A DNA stretch of 49,817 bases from Variovorax gracilis (lineage in GTDB: Bacteria > Pseudomonadota > Gammaproteobacteria > Burkholderiales > Burkholderiaceae_C). A program made the position numbers and the translations under genes. Of this stretch, positions 1-7,176 are shown in pieces; within the stretch, counting starts at the first letter, position 1; every line of letters begins with the position of its first letter. A model generated the notes under the pieces. That model was not told the origin of the DNA and ran no database searches. It was given only the letters and a program-made list of their open reading frames with translations. The stretch covers positions 1-49,817 of the forward strand of contig NZ_JASZYF010000038.1 in NCBI RefSeq assembly GCF_030317115.1, in the 5' to 3' direction.

Positions 1-158
1 AGTCTTTCCTGGATCCAGGCGTGAATCAGTGCGTAGTAGACGAACTCCATGGTGCTCGGGCAGTATCACCATCGCCTCTTGGCGAATGGCCCGAGCAGGG
101 CTTCAATTCGTTCGGAAACTTCGCCGATTGATGGCGTGTTTTCCCGTTTCCGCTCAAG

Positions 159-1247
159 CTAGATCCCCTGCGGCTTCCTCAACGTCTGCATCCGATCCAC
201 CGCATGCACCTTGATCTTGCGCACCTCCGACCCCTGCCGCACGGTCAGCTCCACATCCGCGTCGGCGCCCGGCCGCATCCAAAGCTGCTTGTAGAAGGCC
301 TCCAGCGTCGTCACCTGGATGCCGTCGATCTCCAGCACCACGTCGCCGGGTTGCAGGCCCGCTTCGAGCGCCGGTCCGGATCGGTCGACCCGCACGATCT
401 CGATGTGGCCGCCGCGCTCCGACGATGACAGCCCGAGCCATGGCCGCACGCTCGCACGCGTCCGGCCGGTGGACTGCATCTCGGCGAGCACCGGGCGCAG
501 CAGGTCCACGGGCACGAACATGTTGCCGGGCAGGGTGCGCTCCGGCCCCGCGGCTTCCAGCACGAACAGGCTGCCGATGCCGAGCAACTCGCCGTTGGCG
601 TTGAAGAGCGACGCGCCACTGTGATTGGCGACCGGCGGGCTGGTGAAGATCGCCGCCTCGATGTGATATTCCCAATAGCCCGAGAAGGGGCGCGTGCCGA
701 CCAGCCGCGTGAAGCCCACCTCCGTGCCGTTGCTGCTGCCGGTCGCGACGAGCAGAGGTTGCCCCGTGTTCAGGCTGGACACACCGGCCAGGGGCACGGG
801 CTCGACACCTCGAAGCGGCACCAGCGGACGCACCAGTCCGAATCCCGTCGCGAGGTCATAGGCCACCTGCCGCGCAGGCAGGACACGCTCATCCTGGGTG
901 ACGACCTCGATGGTTTCGGCTTCGAGCAGCAGGTAGCCGATGGTGAGGATGAGCCCGTCGGAGCCGATCACCACGCCCGAACCCGAGCGCCGCTGCCCCA
1001 GGCTGTCGGCCGACGTCGCGCCTTCGGTCGCGGTGACGTTGACTGCGACCACCGCATCGCCCGCACGCTTGAGCGCCCGGATCTGCGCGTTGGACGATGC
1101 GCTTTCCGGCGCGTTGGTGGCCGGTGCGGCCGGAAGGCTGGAGAAGAGCAGGGCGCTGCCCGCAAGCAGGCCGCCCATCCACCGCACGCGAGCGCATGAC
1201 CACCAGCCGGTCCACGAAGATCGAACAACTGATCCTTGAACTTGCAT
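159..1247 (-). CDS. Trypsin-like (S1C/HtrA-type) protein with PDZ domain, catalytic triad degenerate
   Basis: This is a 362-residue exported protein with the HtrA layout: N-terminal hydrophobic export segment (about residues 24-42, ending SLPAAPA), chymotrypsin-like domain (about 55-255) and one PDZ domain (about 266-350, with GLQPGDVVLEIDG). The start is supported by GAGGAG 7-8 nt before the ATG. The catalytic His position reads ILTIGYLL (Tyr105), the Asp position reads DLATGFGLV (Gly135), and only the Ser is kept (NHSGASLF, Ser210). Two triad residues are therefore missing, so proteolysis is unlikely. Inference: a periplasmic binding or scaffold protein with a dead protease fold. The family assignment is firm; the role is unknown. 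Confidence 0.85.
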   Translation of the reverse strand: MQVQGSVVRSSWTGWWSCARVRWMGGLLAGSALLFSSLPAAPATNAPESASSNAQIRALKRAGDAVVAVNVTATEGATSADSLGQRRSGSGVVIGSDGLILTIGYLLLEAETIEVVTQDERVLPARQVAYDLATGFGLVRPLVPLRGVEPVPLAGVSSLNTGQPLLVATGSSNGTEVGFTRLVGTRPFSGYWEYHIEAAIFTSPPVANHSGASLFNANGELLGIGSLFVLEAAGPERTLPGNMFVPVDLLRPVLAEMQSTGRTRASVRPWLGLSSSERGGHIEIVRVDRSGPALEAGLQPGDVVLEIDGIQVTTLEAFYKQLWMRPGADADVELTVRQGSEVRKIKVHAVDRMQTLRKPQGI

Positions 1248-1332
1248 GGCCGCGCTCCTCGGAACGATGGTCCCTCATGGTGCGCCCCCGCCGCCGCGCT
1301 CGCAAGCCCGCTTCAGCGCGAAGCGGCGCAGC

Positions 1333-2283
1333 TCATTGCGGCTTCAGGGCCGGTTCGGCGACGGGCGCCTCGTCCCGCGTCACCAGCCAGATCCCGCCGC
1401 ACACCAGCAGCAGCGCCAGGCCGTTCTTCCACTCCAGGAAACTCTCGTTGAGGAAGAGCGCCGACAGCAGGGTGCCGAAGACCGGCACCATGAAATTGAA
1501 CACCGCGACCATGCTCACGCGGTTGTACTTGAGCAGGGTGGTCCACAGCGAGAAGGCGGCGGACGACAGAAGCACCAGATAGCCCAGCAGGGCCAGCGCA
1601 GCGGGCGTCGGGCTGCCGAGCGTTCCGCCCATGGCGAAGCCGATCACCAGCAGCGCCACGCCGCCGATGGCCAGCTGGTAGCCCGTGAGCACCACCGAGT
1701 CGATCCGCTGCGAGAGCTTCTTGCCATAGATGCTGGCCGCGGACAGCACCAGCGCCGCCATCACCACCGAGCCTTCGCCCAGGAGGGTGAAGTCGAACTG
1801 CATCACGCCGTTGCCGAAGTTGACCACCATCACGCCGACGAAGCCCACCAGGCAGCCCAGCACCTTGTTGAGGCTGAGCCGGTCGTTGTGATAGATGAAG
1901 TGCGCCAGCAGCACGCTGAAGAAGGTGCCGGTGGCGTTCATGATCGAACTCTTGACGCCGGTGGTGTGCGCCAGCCCGAGATAGAAGAAGAGGTACTGCA
2001 GGCTGGTCTGCGTCAGGCCCAGCAAGGTGACCTGGCCCAGCGTCCGCCGGTCGAAGGGAAAGACATCCTTCCGACCCAGCGTCGCGACGCCCAGCAGCAC
2101 CAGTCCTGCGAACAGGAAGCGGTAGCCCGCAAAGACCAGCTGCGAGGGAATGTCGCCCGGCGCGATGTGGAACAGCGCATAGCCGTTCTTGATCGCTGGG
2201 TAGGCGCTCCCCCACAGCAGGCAGCAGAGCGACGCGAGAAGAAAAACGACCCTGCGGTCGGTGAAGAAGGCGCGGCTGTTCAT
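1333..2283 (-). CDS. DMT-superfamily (EamA) transporter
   Basis: This is a 316-residue inner-membrane protein with about ten hydrophobic segments arranged as two EamA repeats, typical of the drug/metabolite transporter superfamily (usual length near 300). The first helix contains the family-like LLWGSAYPAIKNGY. The frame is open to 2496, but the upstream part is hydrophilic and unlike a transporter, so I chose the ATG at 2283 (MNSRAFFTDRR). That ATG overlaps the stop of an 18-codon upstream ORF in another frame (ATGA), which suggests coupled translation. The substrate cannot be read from sequence; members export amino acids or metabolites. Two matching palindromes upstream suggest repressor control. 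Confidence 0.85.
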   Translation of the reverse strand: MNSRAFFTDRRVVFLLASLCCLLWGSAYPAIKNGYALFHIAPGDIPSQLVFAGYRFLFAGLVLLGVATLGRKDVFPFDRRTLGQVTLLGLTQTSLQYLFFYLGLAHTTGVKSSIMNATGTFFSVLLAHFIYHNDRLSLNKVLGCLVGFVGVMVVNFGNGVMQFDFTLLGEGSVVMAALVLSAASIYGKKLSQRIDSVVLTGYQLAIGGVALLVIGFAMGGTLGSPTPAALALLGYLVLLSSAAFSLWTTLLKYNRVSMVAVFNFMVPVFGTLLSALFLNESFLEWKNGLALLLVCGGIWLVTRDEAPVAEPALKPQ

Positions 2284-2336
2284 GCGCGCGCCCCGAGGTC
2301 GCTGTTGTTTTCTTGCCGGCGGAGCGGATCGTTCAT
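2280..2336 (-). CDS. Candidate leader/upstream ORF (18 aa) coupled to the DMT transporter
   Basis: An ATG at 2336 opens an 18-codon frame (MNDPLRRQENNSDLGARA) whose TGA overlaps the transporter ATG as ATGA. It is preceded by GGGAGAA about nine bases upstream, a better ribosome site than anything directly before the transporter start. Seen: frame, overlap and Shine-Dalgarno-like sequence. Inferred: ribosomes load here and re-initiate on the transporter gene. No similarity is claimed, and it could be a chance frame. Confidence 0.4.
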   Translation of the reverse strand: MNDPLRRQENNSDLGARA

Positions 2337-2373
2337 TCGTTGTTTCTCCCTGGAATCGCGATTTGCCTGTCGT

Positions 2374-2386
2374 GTTGTCGTACAAC
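2374..2386. promoter_or_regulatory. Palindromic operator candidate, proximal copy
   Basis: GTTGTCGTACAAC has perfect 5-bp arms around three bases, extended by one T/A pair at 2373/2387. The same arms recur at 2416-2428, with centres 42 bp apart, about four helical turns. A TATAAT-like GATAAT (minus strand, 2396-2401) lies between the copies. TTGT...ACAA arms resemble sites of FCD-type GntR regulators, but no such gene is in the window. Confidence 0.5.
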
Positions 2387-2415
2387 AAACCCGCAATTAT
2401 CGGAGAAACGATGAG

Positions 2416-2428
2416 GTTGTATGACAAC
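2416..2428. promoter_or_regulatory. Palindromic operator candidate, distal copy
   Basis: GTTGTATGACAAC has the same GTTGT/ACAAC arms as the site at 2374-2386, again with a three-base centre. It lies just upstream of the possible minus-strand -10 of the DMT transporter promoter and would overlap its -35 region. Two identical-arm sites flanking one -10 fit a repressor that bridges both. Confidence 0.5.
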
Positions 2429-2496
2429 TCCGGGCGCGCTGAGCGCCGGGGGTGGCGATTCCGACACACTTGCACCGTTGCCCGAGCCGCTGTCAC

Positions 2497-2798
2497 GGGA
2501 CTGAAATAGCAACTGTCGTGCCAGATCTGTTAGAATCTGGGGTTCGTTTCGATACCACGACGAAGCACTTCGTCACCTCGCCGGCTGGCCTGGAAATTCC
2601 AGGCCCTTTCATTTCAAGCCGGCTCATACAGTGTGTTGGAGCGCCAGACCCGGCGCCCATGATTGCCACCACTGCCTTCGTACTTGTTGAAGCGAACAGC
2701 GCGCTGTCCGCTCCGGTGGGCGCCTTTTCCGGCCGGCCTGCGCTCGTTTTTTCAAATGTTTTCAGCGCTACGCGGCGTCGCGGAGCGCAAGGCTTTTC
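2497..2798 (+). promoter_or_regulatory. 300-bp leader upstream of the small protein/infA/dbpA group
   Basis: No convincing gene lies here. It contains a -10-like TAGAAT at 2531-2536, inside an inverted repeat with CCAGAT/ATCTGG arms (2521-2540). At 2587-2605 there is a 19-nt perfect palindrome, GGCCTGGAAATTCCAGGCC. A run of six T follows GCGCTCG near 2750. If the TAGAAT is the promoter, the transcript has a leader of roughly 250 nt, long enough for structured control of the downstream translation-related genes. The -35 match is poor, so the promoter call is tentative. Confidence 0.3.
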
Positions 2799-3047
2799 AT
2801 GGACATCATTCAACACAGCATCGCGGTGGGCAAGTACCTTGTCTCACCGCTCATCAAGGATCTGGACGACGGCCGCTTCTCGGCTTCCGTGTCGATCCGT
2901 TCCGGTCGCGGCAGCGGCACGCACGACCGCGTCATGCGCTTCACGCCGCGCTTTGGCAGCCATGCCGCCGCGGTGCGCTACGCCGTCGACCAGGGCCTGG
3001 GCTGGGTACGCGAGCGCACGGCGCCACACGCGCATTGCCCCGCTTGA
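2799..3047 (+). CDS. Small conserved-looking hypothetical protein
   Basis: This is an 82-residue protein starting MDIIQHSIAVGKYLVSPL, with a CAAGG ribosome site about seven bases before the ATG. It has a short beta-rich look (GRFSASVSIRSGRGSGTHDRVMRFTPRF) followed by a helix (HAAAVRYAVDQGLGW) and no signal peptide or membrane segment. It lies 54 bp upstream of the IF-1 paralogue on the same strand, so it may share its transcript and long leader. I do not recognise a named family. Reading as a real gene rests on the ribosome site, spacing and codon use; the function is unknown. Confidence 0.6.
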   Translation: MDIIQHSIAVGKYLVSPLIKDLDDGRFSASVSIRSGRGSGTHDRVMRFTPRFGSHAAAVRYAVDQGLGWVRERTAPHAHCPA

Positions 3048-3101
3048 ACAGTCCCCCCGATTTCCTATCCAATCACGACAACCATTTTCAAAAGGTAATT
3101 C

Positions 3102-3374
3102 ATGCCCAAGGAAGAACTGATCGAAATGAACGGCGCAGTGACCGAAGTGCTGCCTGACTCGCGCTACCGCGTGACGCTCGACAACGGCCACCAGCTCATC
3201 GCCTACAGCGGCGGCAAGATGCGCAAGCACCACATCCGCATCCTGGCCGGCGACAAGGTGTCGCTGGAGCTGTCGCCCTACGACCTGACCAAGGGCCGCA
3301 TCACGTTCCGCCACCTGGAACGCCGTGGTCCTCCGCCCGTGAACAGCGGCGGCAACAACTCGCAGCGCCGCTGA
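3102..3374 (+). CDS. infA: Translation initiation factor IF-1 (second-copy type)
   Basis: A 90-residue S1/OB-fold protein. MPKEELIEMNGAVTEVLPDS followed by RVTLDNGHQLIAYSGGKMRK, GDKVSLELSPYDLTKGRI and TFRH is the classic IF-1 sequence. IF-1 binds the ribosomal A site during initiation and acts in the cytosol. Canonical IF-1 is about 72 residues; this one carries an extra tail of roughly 18 residues rich in Pro, Asn, Gly and Arg. The usual infA sits in the ribosomal protein operon; here the neighbour is a DEAD-box helicase, so this is probably a paralogue. AAGG lies before the ATG. The gene ends 8 bp before dbpA. Confidence 0.93.
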   Translation: MPKEELIEMNGAVTEVLPDSRYRVTLDNGHQLIAYSGGKMRKHHIRILAGDKVSLELSPYDLTKGRITFRHLERRGPPPVNSGGNNSQRR

Positions 3375-3382
3375 TCCTCGCA

Positions 3383-4777
3383 GTGACCGGTCCCGCCACC
3401 GACTTCGCCTCGCTGCCGCTTTCGCCACAGACGCTGGCGAACCTGACGCAGCTCGGCTATCTGCAGATGACGCCGATCCAGGCGGCCAGCCTGCCCGTGG
3501 CGCTGCTCGGCAAGGACCTCATCGCGCAGGCCAAGACGGGCAGCGGCAAGACCGCGGCCTTTGCGCTGGCGCTGCTGGCCAACCTCAATCCACGGCGCTT
3601 CGCGGTGCAGGCCATGGTGCTCTGCCCTACTCGCGAACTCGCCGACCAGGTGACCACGGAAATCCGCCGCCTCGCGCGGGCCGAGGAAAACATCAAGGTC
3701 GTCACGCTCTGCGGCGGTGTCGCATTGCGCGGCCAGCTTGCCAGCCTGGAGCACGGCGCGCACATCGTGGTCGGCACGCCGGGCCGCATCATGGACCACC
3801 TCGACCGCGGCAGCCTCCAGCTCGAAGCGCTCAACACCCTGGTGCTCGACGAAGCCGACCGCATGCTCGACATGGGCTTCTTCGACGACATCGCCAAGGT
3901 CGCGCGGCTGTGTCCCAAGGAACGCCAGACGCTGCTGTTCTCGGCCACCTACCCCGAAGGCATCGCCAAGCTCAGCGCGCAGTTCATGAAGAGCCCGCAG
4001 CAGATCACGGTGCAGGCCCAGCATGACGGCGCCAAGATCCGACAGCGCTGGTACGAGGTGAAGGACAGCGAGCGGCTCCACACCGTGAGCCTGCTGCTGA
4101 ACCACTTCCGCCCGTCCAGCACGCTCGCCTTCTGCAACACCAAGCAGCAGTGCCGCGATCTGGTCCAGGTGCTGCAGTCGCAGGGCTTCAGCGCGCTGGC
4201 GCTCTTCGGCGAGCTCGAACAGCGCGAGCGCGACCAGGTGCTGGTGCAGTTCGCCAACCGCAGCTGCTCCGTGCTGGTCGCCACCGACGTGGCGGCGCGC
4301 GGGCTCGACATCGCCCAGCTCGAGGCGGTGATCAACGTCGACGTGACGCCCGACCCCGAGATCCACATCCACCGCATCGGCCGCACCGGCCGCGGCGATG
4401 CCGAGGGCCTGGCGCTGAGCCTCGCCAGCATGGACGAGATGGGCAGCGTCGGAAAGATCGAGCAGCTGCAAGGCCGCGAATCCGAATGGCACCCCGTCGG
4501 CGAACTCGCAGGCGACCCGACCCCCCTGCAGCCGCCGATGGCCACGCTGCAGATCGTCGGCGGCCGCAAGGAGAAGATCCGCGCCGGCGACGTGCTGGGT
4601 GCACTGACCGGCGAGGCCGGCTTCACCAAGGAGCAGGTCGGCAAGATCAACGTCAACGAGTTCTCCACTTACGTGGCGGTCGACCGGCGCATCGCGCGCG
4701 AGGCCGTGCACAAGCTTTCCACCGGCCGCGTCAAGGGCAAGACCGTCAAAGTGCGGCTGCTCGACGATGTGGCTTAA
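3383..4777 (+). CDS. dbpA: ATP-dependent RNA helicase DbpA
   Basis: A 464-residue DEAD-box helicase with GTG start. Motifs in order: Q motif region (TPIQAASLP), Walker A AKTGSGKT, PTRELA, GTPGR, DEAD (LDEADRMLDMG), SAT, the ARGLDI region and HRIGRTGR. The last ~75 residues (LQIVGGRKEKIRAGDVLGAL ... TVKVRLLDD) match the DbpA C-terminal RNA-binding domain, which in the family recognises hairpin 92 of 23S rRNA during 50S subunit assembly. Length fits DbpA (about 460). It follows the IF-1 paralogue closely, suggesting a co-transcribed translation/ribosome group. No motif is damaged. Confidence 0.95.
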   Translation: MTGPATDFASLPLSPQTLANLTQLGYLQMTPIQAASLPVALLGKDLIAQAKTGSGKTAAFALALLANLNPRRFAVQAMVLCPTRELADQVTTEIRRLARAEENIKVVTLCGGVALRGQLASLEHGAHIVVGTPGRIMDHLDRGSLQLEALNTLVLDEADRMLDMGFFDDIAKVARLCPKERQTLLFSATYPEGIAKLSAQFMKSPQQITVQAQHDGAKIRQRWYEVKDSERLHTVSLLLNHFRPSSTLAFCNTKQQCRDLVQVLQSQGFSALALFGELEQRERDQVLVQFANRSCSVLVATDVAARGLDIAQLEAVINVDVTPDPEIHIHRIGRTGRGDAEGLALSLASMDEMGSVGKIEQLQGRESEWHPVGELAGDPTPLQPPMATLQIVGGRKEKIRAGDVLGALTGEAGFTKEQVGKINVNEFSTYVAVDRRIAREAVHKLSTGRVKGKTVKVRLLDDVA

Positions 4778-4811
4778 TTACGTCCTTCGATTTCTTTTTA
4801 CCGAGCTTTCC

Positions 4812-4982
4812 ATGCCCAAGAAAATCCGCACCGAGGCAGACCGCATTGCCACCCCCCGCCCCGTTCCTGTCGCCGGCTACAACGTTCCCAAGACGGGCGG
4901 CGGCCAGAAGGTCAGCCTGGAGCGCGGTACCGCGACCCGCAGCAAGAAGAACCCCGGCAAGCGGGCCAAGAAGGGCGGCTGA
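4812..4982 (+). CDS. Small basic hypothetical protein
   Basis: A 56-residue, strongly basic protein beginning MPKKIRTEADRIATPRP and ending in a Lys/Arg/Gly tail (SKKNPGKRAKKGG). The frame opens earlier at 4767, but that part overlaps the end of dbpA, so the ATG at 4812 was preferred. It lies 34 bp after dbpA and immediately before a strong terminator, so it is probably the last gene of that transcript. Composition suggests nucleic-acid binding, but no domain is recognisable; function unknown. Confidence 0.6.
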   Translation: MPKKIRTEADRIATPRPVPVAGYNVPKTGGGQKVSLERGTATRSKKNPGKRAKKGG

Positions 4983-5022
4983 TCGCGCTTCGCGCCTTCA
5001 TTGAGCCTCGGCTCTCGACAAG

Positions 5023-5045
5023 ACGCGCCTTCGGGCGCGTTTTTC
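5023..5045 (+). terminator. Rho-independent terminator after the infA-dbpA group
   Basis: A perfect 7-bp GC-rich stem (ACGCGCC/GGCGCGT) with a TTCG tetraloop runs directly into five T. It lies 40 bp after the small basic protein gene and ends the transcript from the left. Confidence 0.85.
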
Positions 5046-5068
5046 ATTTGGACCTTCGCTGCAGCACC

Positions 5069-5392
5069 ATGTCCGACGACTACCAGATCGACATCCCTCC
5101 CTCGTTCTTCGCGGTGTTCACCGATGCCAGGCAGCGCCTGAGCGAGCCGATCGGCGTCGTGCGCGAGCGCTACGAAGTCTGCGAGGACCTCGCCAACCAT
5201 CTGGTGCAGCACGCGCAGATCCTGCACCACGTGGAAGTGCCATCGGAGGACGAGATCCTGCGGCGGATCCTCGCAGGCCTGGAATCGCCTGATGCCGGCG
5301 TGTCGGCGGCCGAAGCGCAGTGGATCGTGCGTCGGCTGGCCGAGCTGCTCGGCTGGGCCTGCCCACCGCTCGGCGACCAATCCGTCGCCTGA
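5069..5392 (+). CDS. Conserved-type hypothetical protein, 107 aa
   Basis: A 107-residue soluble, acidic, mostly helical protein starting MSDDYQIDIPPSFFAVFTDA. The frame is open from 5048, but the stretch before the ATG at 5069 overlaps the terminator exit, so the internal ATG was chosen. I remember similar short proteins in Comamonadaceae but no reliable function. It stands alone between a terminator and a convergent TetR gene, and its TGA lies inside a 16-bp perfect palindrome shared with that gene's stop codon. Confidence 0.6.
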   Translation: MSDDYQIDIPPSFFAVFTDARQRLSEPIGVVRERYEVCEDLANHLVQHAQILHHVEVPSEDEILRRILAGLESPDAGVSAAEAQWIVRRLAELLGWACPPLGDQSVA

Positions 5393-5403
5393 GCGCGCTC
5401 AGG
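5388..5403. terminator. Perfect palindrome carrying both convergent stop codons; possible bidirectional terminator stem
   Basis: CCTGAGCGCGCTCAGG is a perfect 16-bp palindrome. It contains the TGA of the 107-aa gene (5390-5392) and, on the other strand, the TGA of the TetR gene (5399-5401). There is no T-run on either side, so a classical intrinsic terminator is not proven. Confidence 0.35.
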
Positions 5404-6166
5404 TCGCGGCGCGCTTCGCTTTCTTCACCGGAGCCGCCTTCCTTGCGGATGCTTTCGCCCGCGCAGCCGGCACGGCATCCATGGGCGGGAACGGCGGCAA
5501 TGCCCGTTGGGCCACCTGCTTCGCGTCGGCCCAATCCATGCCGAGGCCCCGCAGCACGCAGCTCGCCACGTCACGGCCGTGCGATGCGGGAACGCCCCCC
5601 AGGGCCACGGTGCGCATCGCCTGCTGCACCGTGCCGTTGATCAGGTCCATGGCCGCCGTCTCGCCGGGAATGCGAAAGGCCTTCTGCTTCACGCCGAGCC
5701 GCAGGTCGGCCAGCACGTAGTCGCGGATTTCCAGCACCATCTCCGGCGCCGCGGCCGACACCTCCAGCATCATCCGCGCCCATTCCGGGCTCTGCTCGGC
5801 CAGCCAGATGTAGCGCTGTATGCCGATCGCCATACGCTGCGCGCCTTCCGCGACGCCCTGCTGGCTGTCGGTGATGCGGCGGCACAGCGTGTGCGCCAGC
5901 AGCAAGGCAACCGCACTGGCCACCTCTTCCTTCGTCTTGAAGTGGTTGTAGACCGTGCCGGTCGTCATGCTCGCGACGCTTGCGATCTCCTGCATCGTCG
6001 CATCGGCATAGCCCCGCGTGCTGAACACCCGGATCGCCGCCTGCACGAGCTGCAGCCGGGTGCGCTCGCGCTTCAGCAGGCCGGGCCGCGGCGCCCACAC
6101 ACTTTCGGCCAGGACCTCTGGCAAAAGTGATATTGACCCTGCGCCAAAATTTACGCCATCATTCAT
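5399..6166 (-). CDS. TetR/AcrR-family transcriptional regulator
   Basis: A 255-residue regulator. The TetR helix-turn-helix is clear: LVQAAIRVFSTRGYADATMQ then SMTTGTVYNHFKTKEEV, followed by a helical ligand-binding domain. It ends in a Lys/Ala-rich tail (SARKAAPVKKAKRAAT) beyond the usual ~200 residues, probably an extra DNA-contacting tail. The start is uncertain because no good ribosome site precedes the ATG at 6166. It is transcribed divergently from the extradiol-dioxygenase-like gene 53 bp away and is the likely regulator of that gene, the cytochrome c and perhaps the Bug gene. I found no obvious palindromic operator between them. Confidence 0.88.
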   Translation of the reverse strand: MNDGVNFGAGSISLLPEVLAESVWAPRPGLLKRERTRLQLVQAAIRVFSTRGYADATMQEIASVASMTTGTVYNHFKTKEEVASAVALLLAHTLCRRITDSQQGVAEGAQRMAIGIQRYIWLAEQSPEWARMMLEVSAAAPEMVLEIRDYVLADLRLGVKQKAFRIPGETAAMDLINGTVQQAMRTVALGGVPASHGRDVASCVLRGLGMDWADAKQVAQRALPPFPPMDAVPAARAKASARKAAPVKKAKRAAT

Positions 6167-6219
6167 TTTTGCACGTACAGTCTATTTTTGGTCAGTCCAT
6201 CCATTCGAGAGAGTTTGCC

Positions 6220-7176
6220 ATGCGTCCTGATCTCCGCCTCGGCTATCTGGTCTTTGAAGTCCGTCGGCTTCCTCGATGGATGGCGTTCTGCGAGCACATG
6301 CTCGGGCTGCCCGCGCCGGTGAGCAATGCGGACGGCAGCCTCGGCTGGCAACTCGACGAGGCCAGCCAACGGCTGATCGCGCAGGAGGGCGGGGCGGACG
6401 ATCTCGCGGCGCTGGGCCTGGAGTGTTCGAGCGATGACGTGCTCGACCGGCTGGTGCGCACCCTTCGCGCCGCCGGCATCACCGTCGCCGCTGGCGATGC
6501 CGCGCTGTGCGCTGCACGCCGGGTGAAGCAGCTGCAACGCTGCGTCGATCCCTGCGGCAATGTCGTGGAACTGTTCACCGGTCTCGCGCCGGCGACCGTG
6601 CCTTTCGACTCGGCCGCCTTCCCCGAAGGCTTTCGAACCGGTGACCTCGGGCTGGGCCACGCCGTGCTGGTCGCGCACGACATCGCGGCCATGGAGTCCT
6701 TCTACGTCGACCTGCTGGGCTTCGGCGTGACCGAGCGGCTCGCCACGCGCGTCGGCCCCATCGACATCCGCGGCGTGTTCCTGCACTGCAACCAGCGCCA
6801 TCACTCGCTCGCGCTGTTCGACATGCCGGTGCGCAAGCGCATCCATCACTTCATGCTGCAGGCCGAGCGCCTGTGCGACATCGGCCTGGCTTTCGAGCGC
6901 GCCCGGCGCCACAAGGTGCCGCTGAGCCTGGAACTGGGGCAGCACCCCGATCCGGACGGCACCTTCTCCTTCTACGGCGCCACGCCTTCGGGCTTCGATT
7001 TCGAGATCGGCGCGGGCACGCAGACCATCGACCCGGCCGGCTGGGAGACCCACCACACCGACGTCACCAGCACCTGGGGCCACAAGCCGAAGCTGCGCCT
7101 GCAATTGAAGATGGCCGCAGGCCTGATCGCCCAGAAAGTTTCCGGCGCGCCCCGCGCCACGAAGGAGCTGGCATGA
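6220..7176 (+). CDS. Type I extradiol ring-cleavage dioxygenase-like protein (two VOC domains)
   Basis: A 318-residue protein with two vicinal-oxygen-chelate halves, as in 2,3-dihydroxybiphenyl 1,2-dioxygenase (BphC). The C-terminal half keeps the expected Fe(II) ligands: His147 (GLGHAVL), His210 (IHHFML) and Glu262 (FDFEIG). It also keeps His195 (RHHSLALF) and Tyr252 (FYGATPSG), the usual acid/base and substrate residues. It should cleave a catecholic ring next to the diol. The substrate is not readable, and no hydrolase or decarboxylase of a meta-pathway lies beside it. The stop overlaps the next start (ATGA), so it is coupled to the cytochrome c gene. The ATG at 6220 was preferred over the frame opening at 6127 because it begins the family sequence. 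Confidence 0.85.
   Translation: MRPDLRLGYLVFEVRRLPRWMAFCEHMLGLPAPVSNADGSLGWQLDEASQRLIAQEGGADDLAALGLECSSDDVLDRLVRTLRAAGITVAAGDAALCAARRVKQLQRCVDPCGNVVELFTGLAPATVPFDSAAFPEGFRTGDLGLGHAVLVAHDIAAMESFYVDLLGFGVTERLATRVGPIDIRGVFLHCNQRHHSLALFDMPVRKRIHHFMLQAERLCDIGLAFERARRHKVPLSLELGQHPDPDGTFSFYGATPSGFDFEIGAGTQTIDPAGWETHHTDVTSTWGHKPKLRLQLKMAAGLIAQKVSGAPRATKELA

Noticed and set aside
1..158. Possible start of a truncated minus-strand gene (MEFVYYALIHAWIQ from position 50), with an in-frame stop just before it.
   Set aside because: Only 16 codons lie in the window, no ribosome site is visible, and it could be a chance frame; too little sequence to call.
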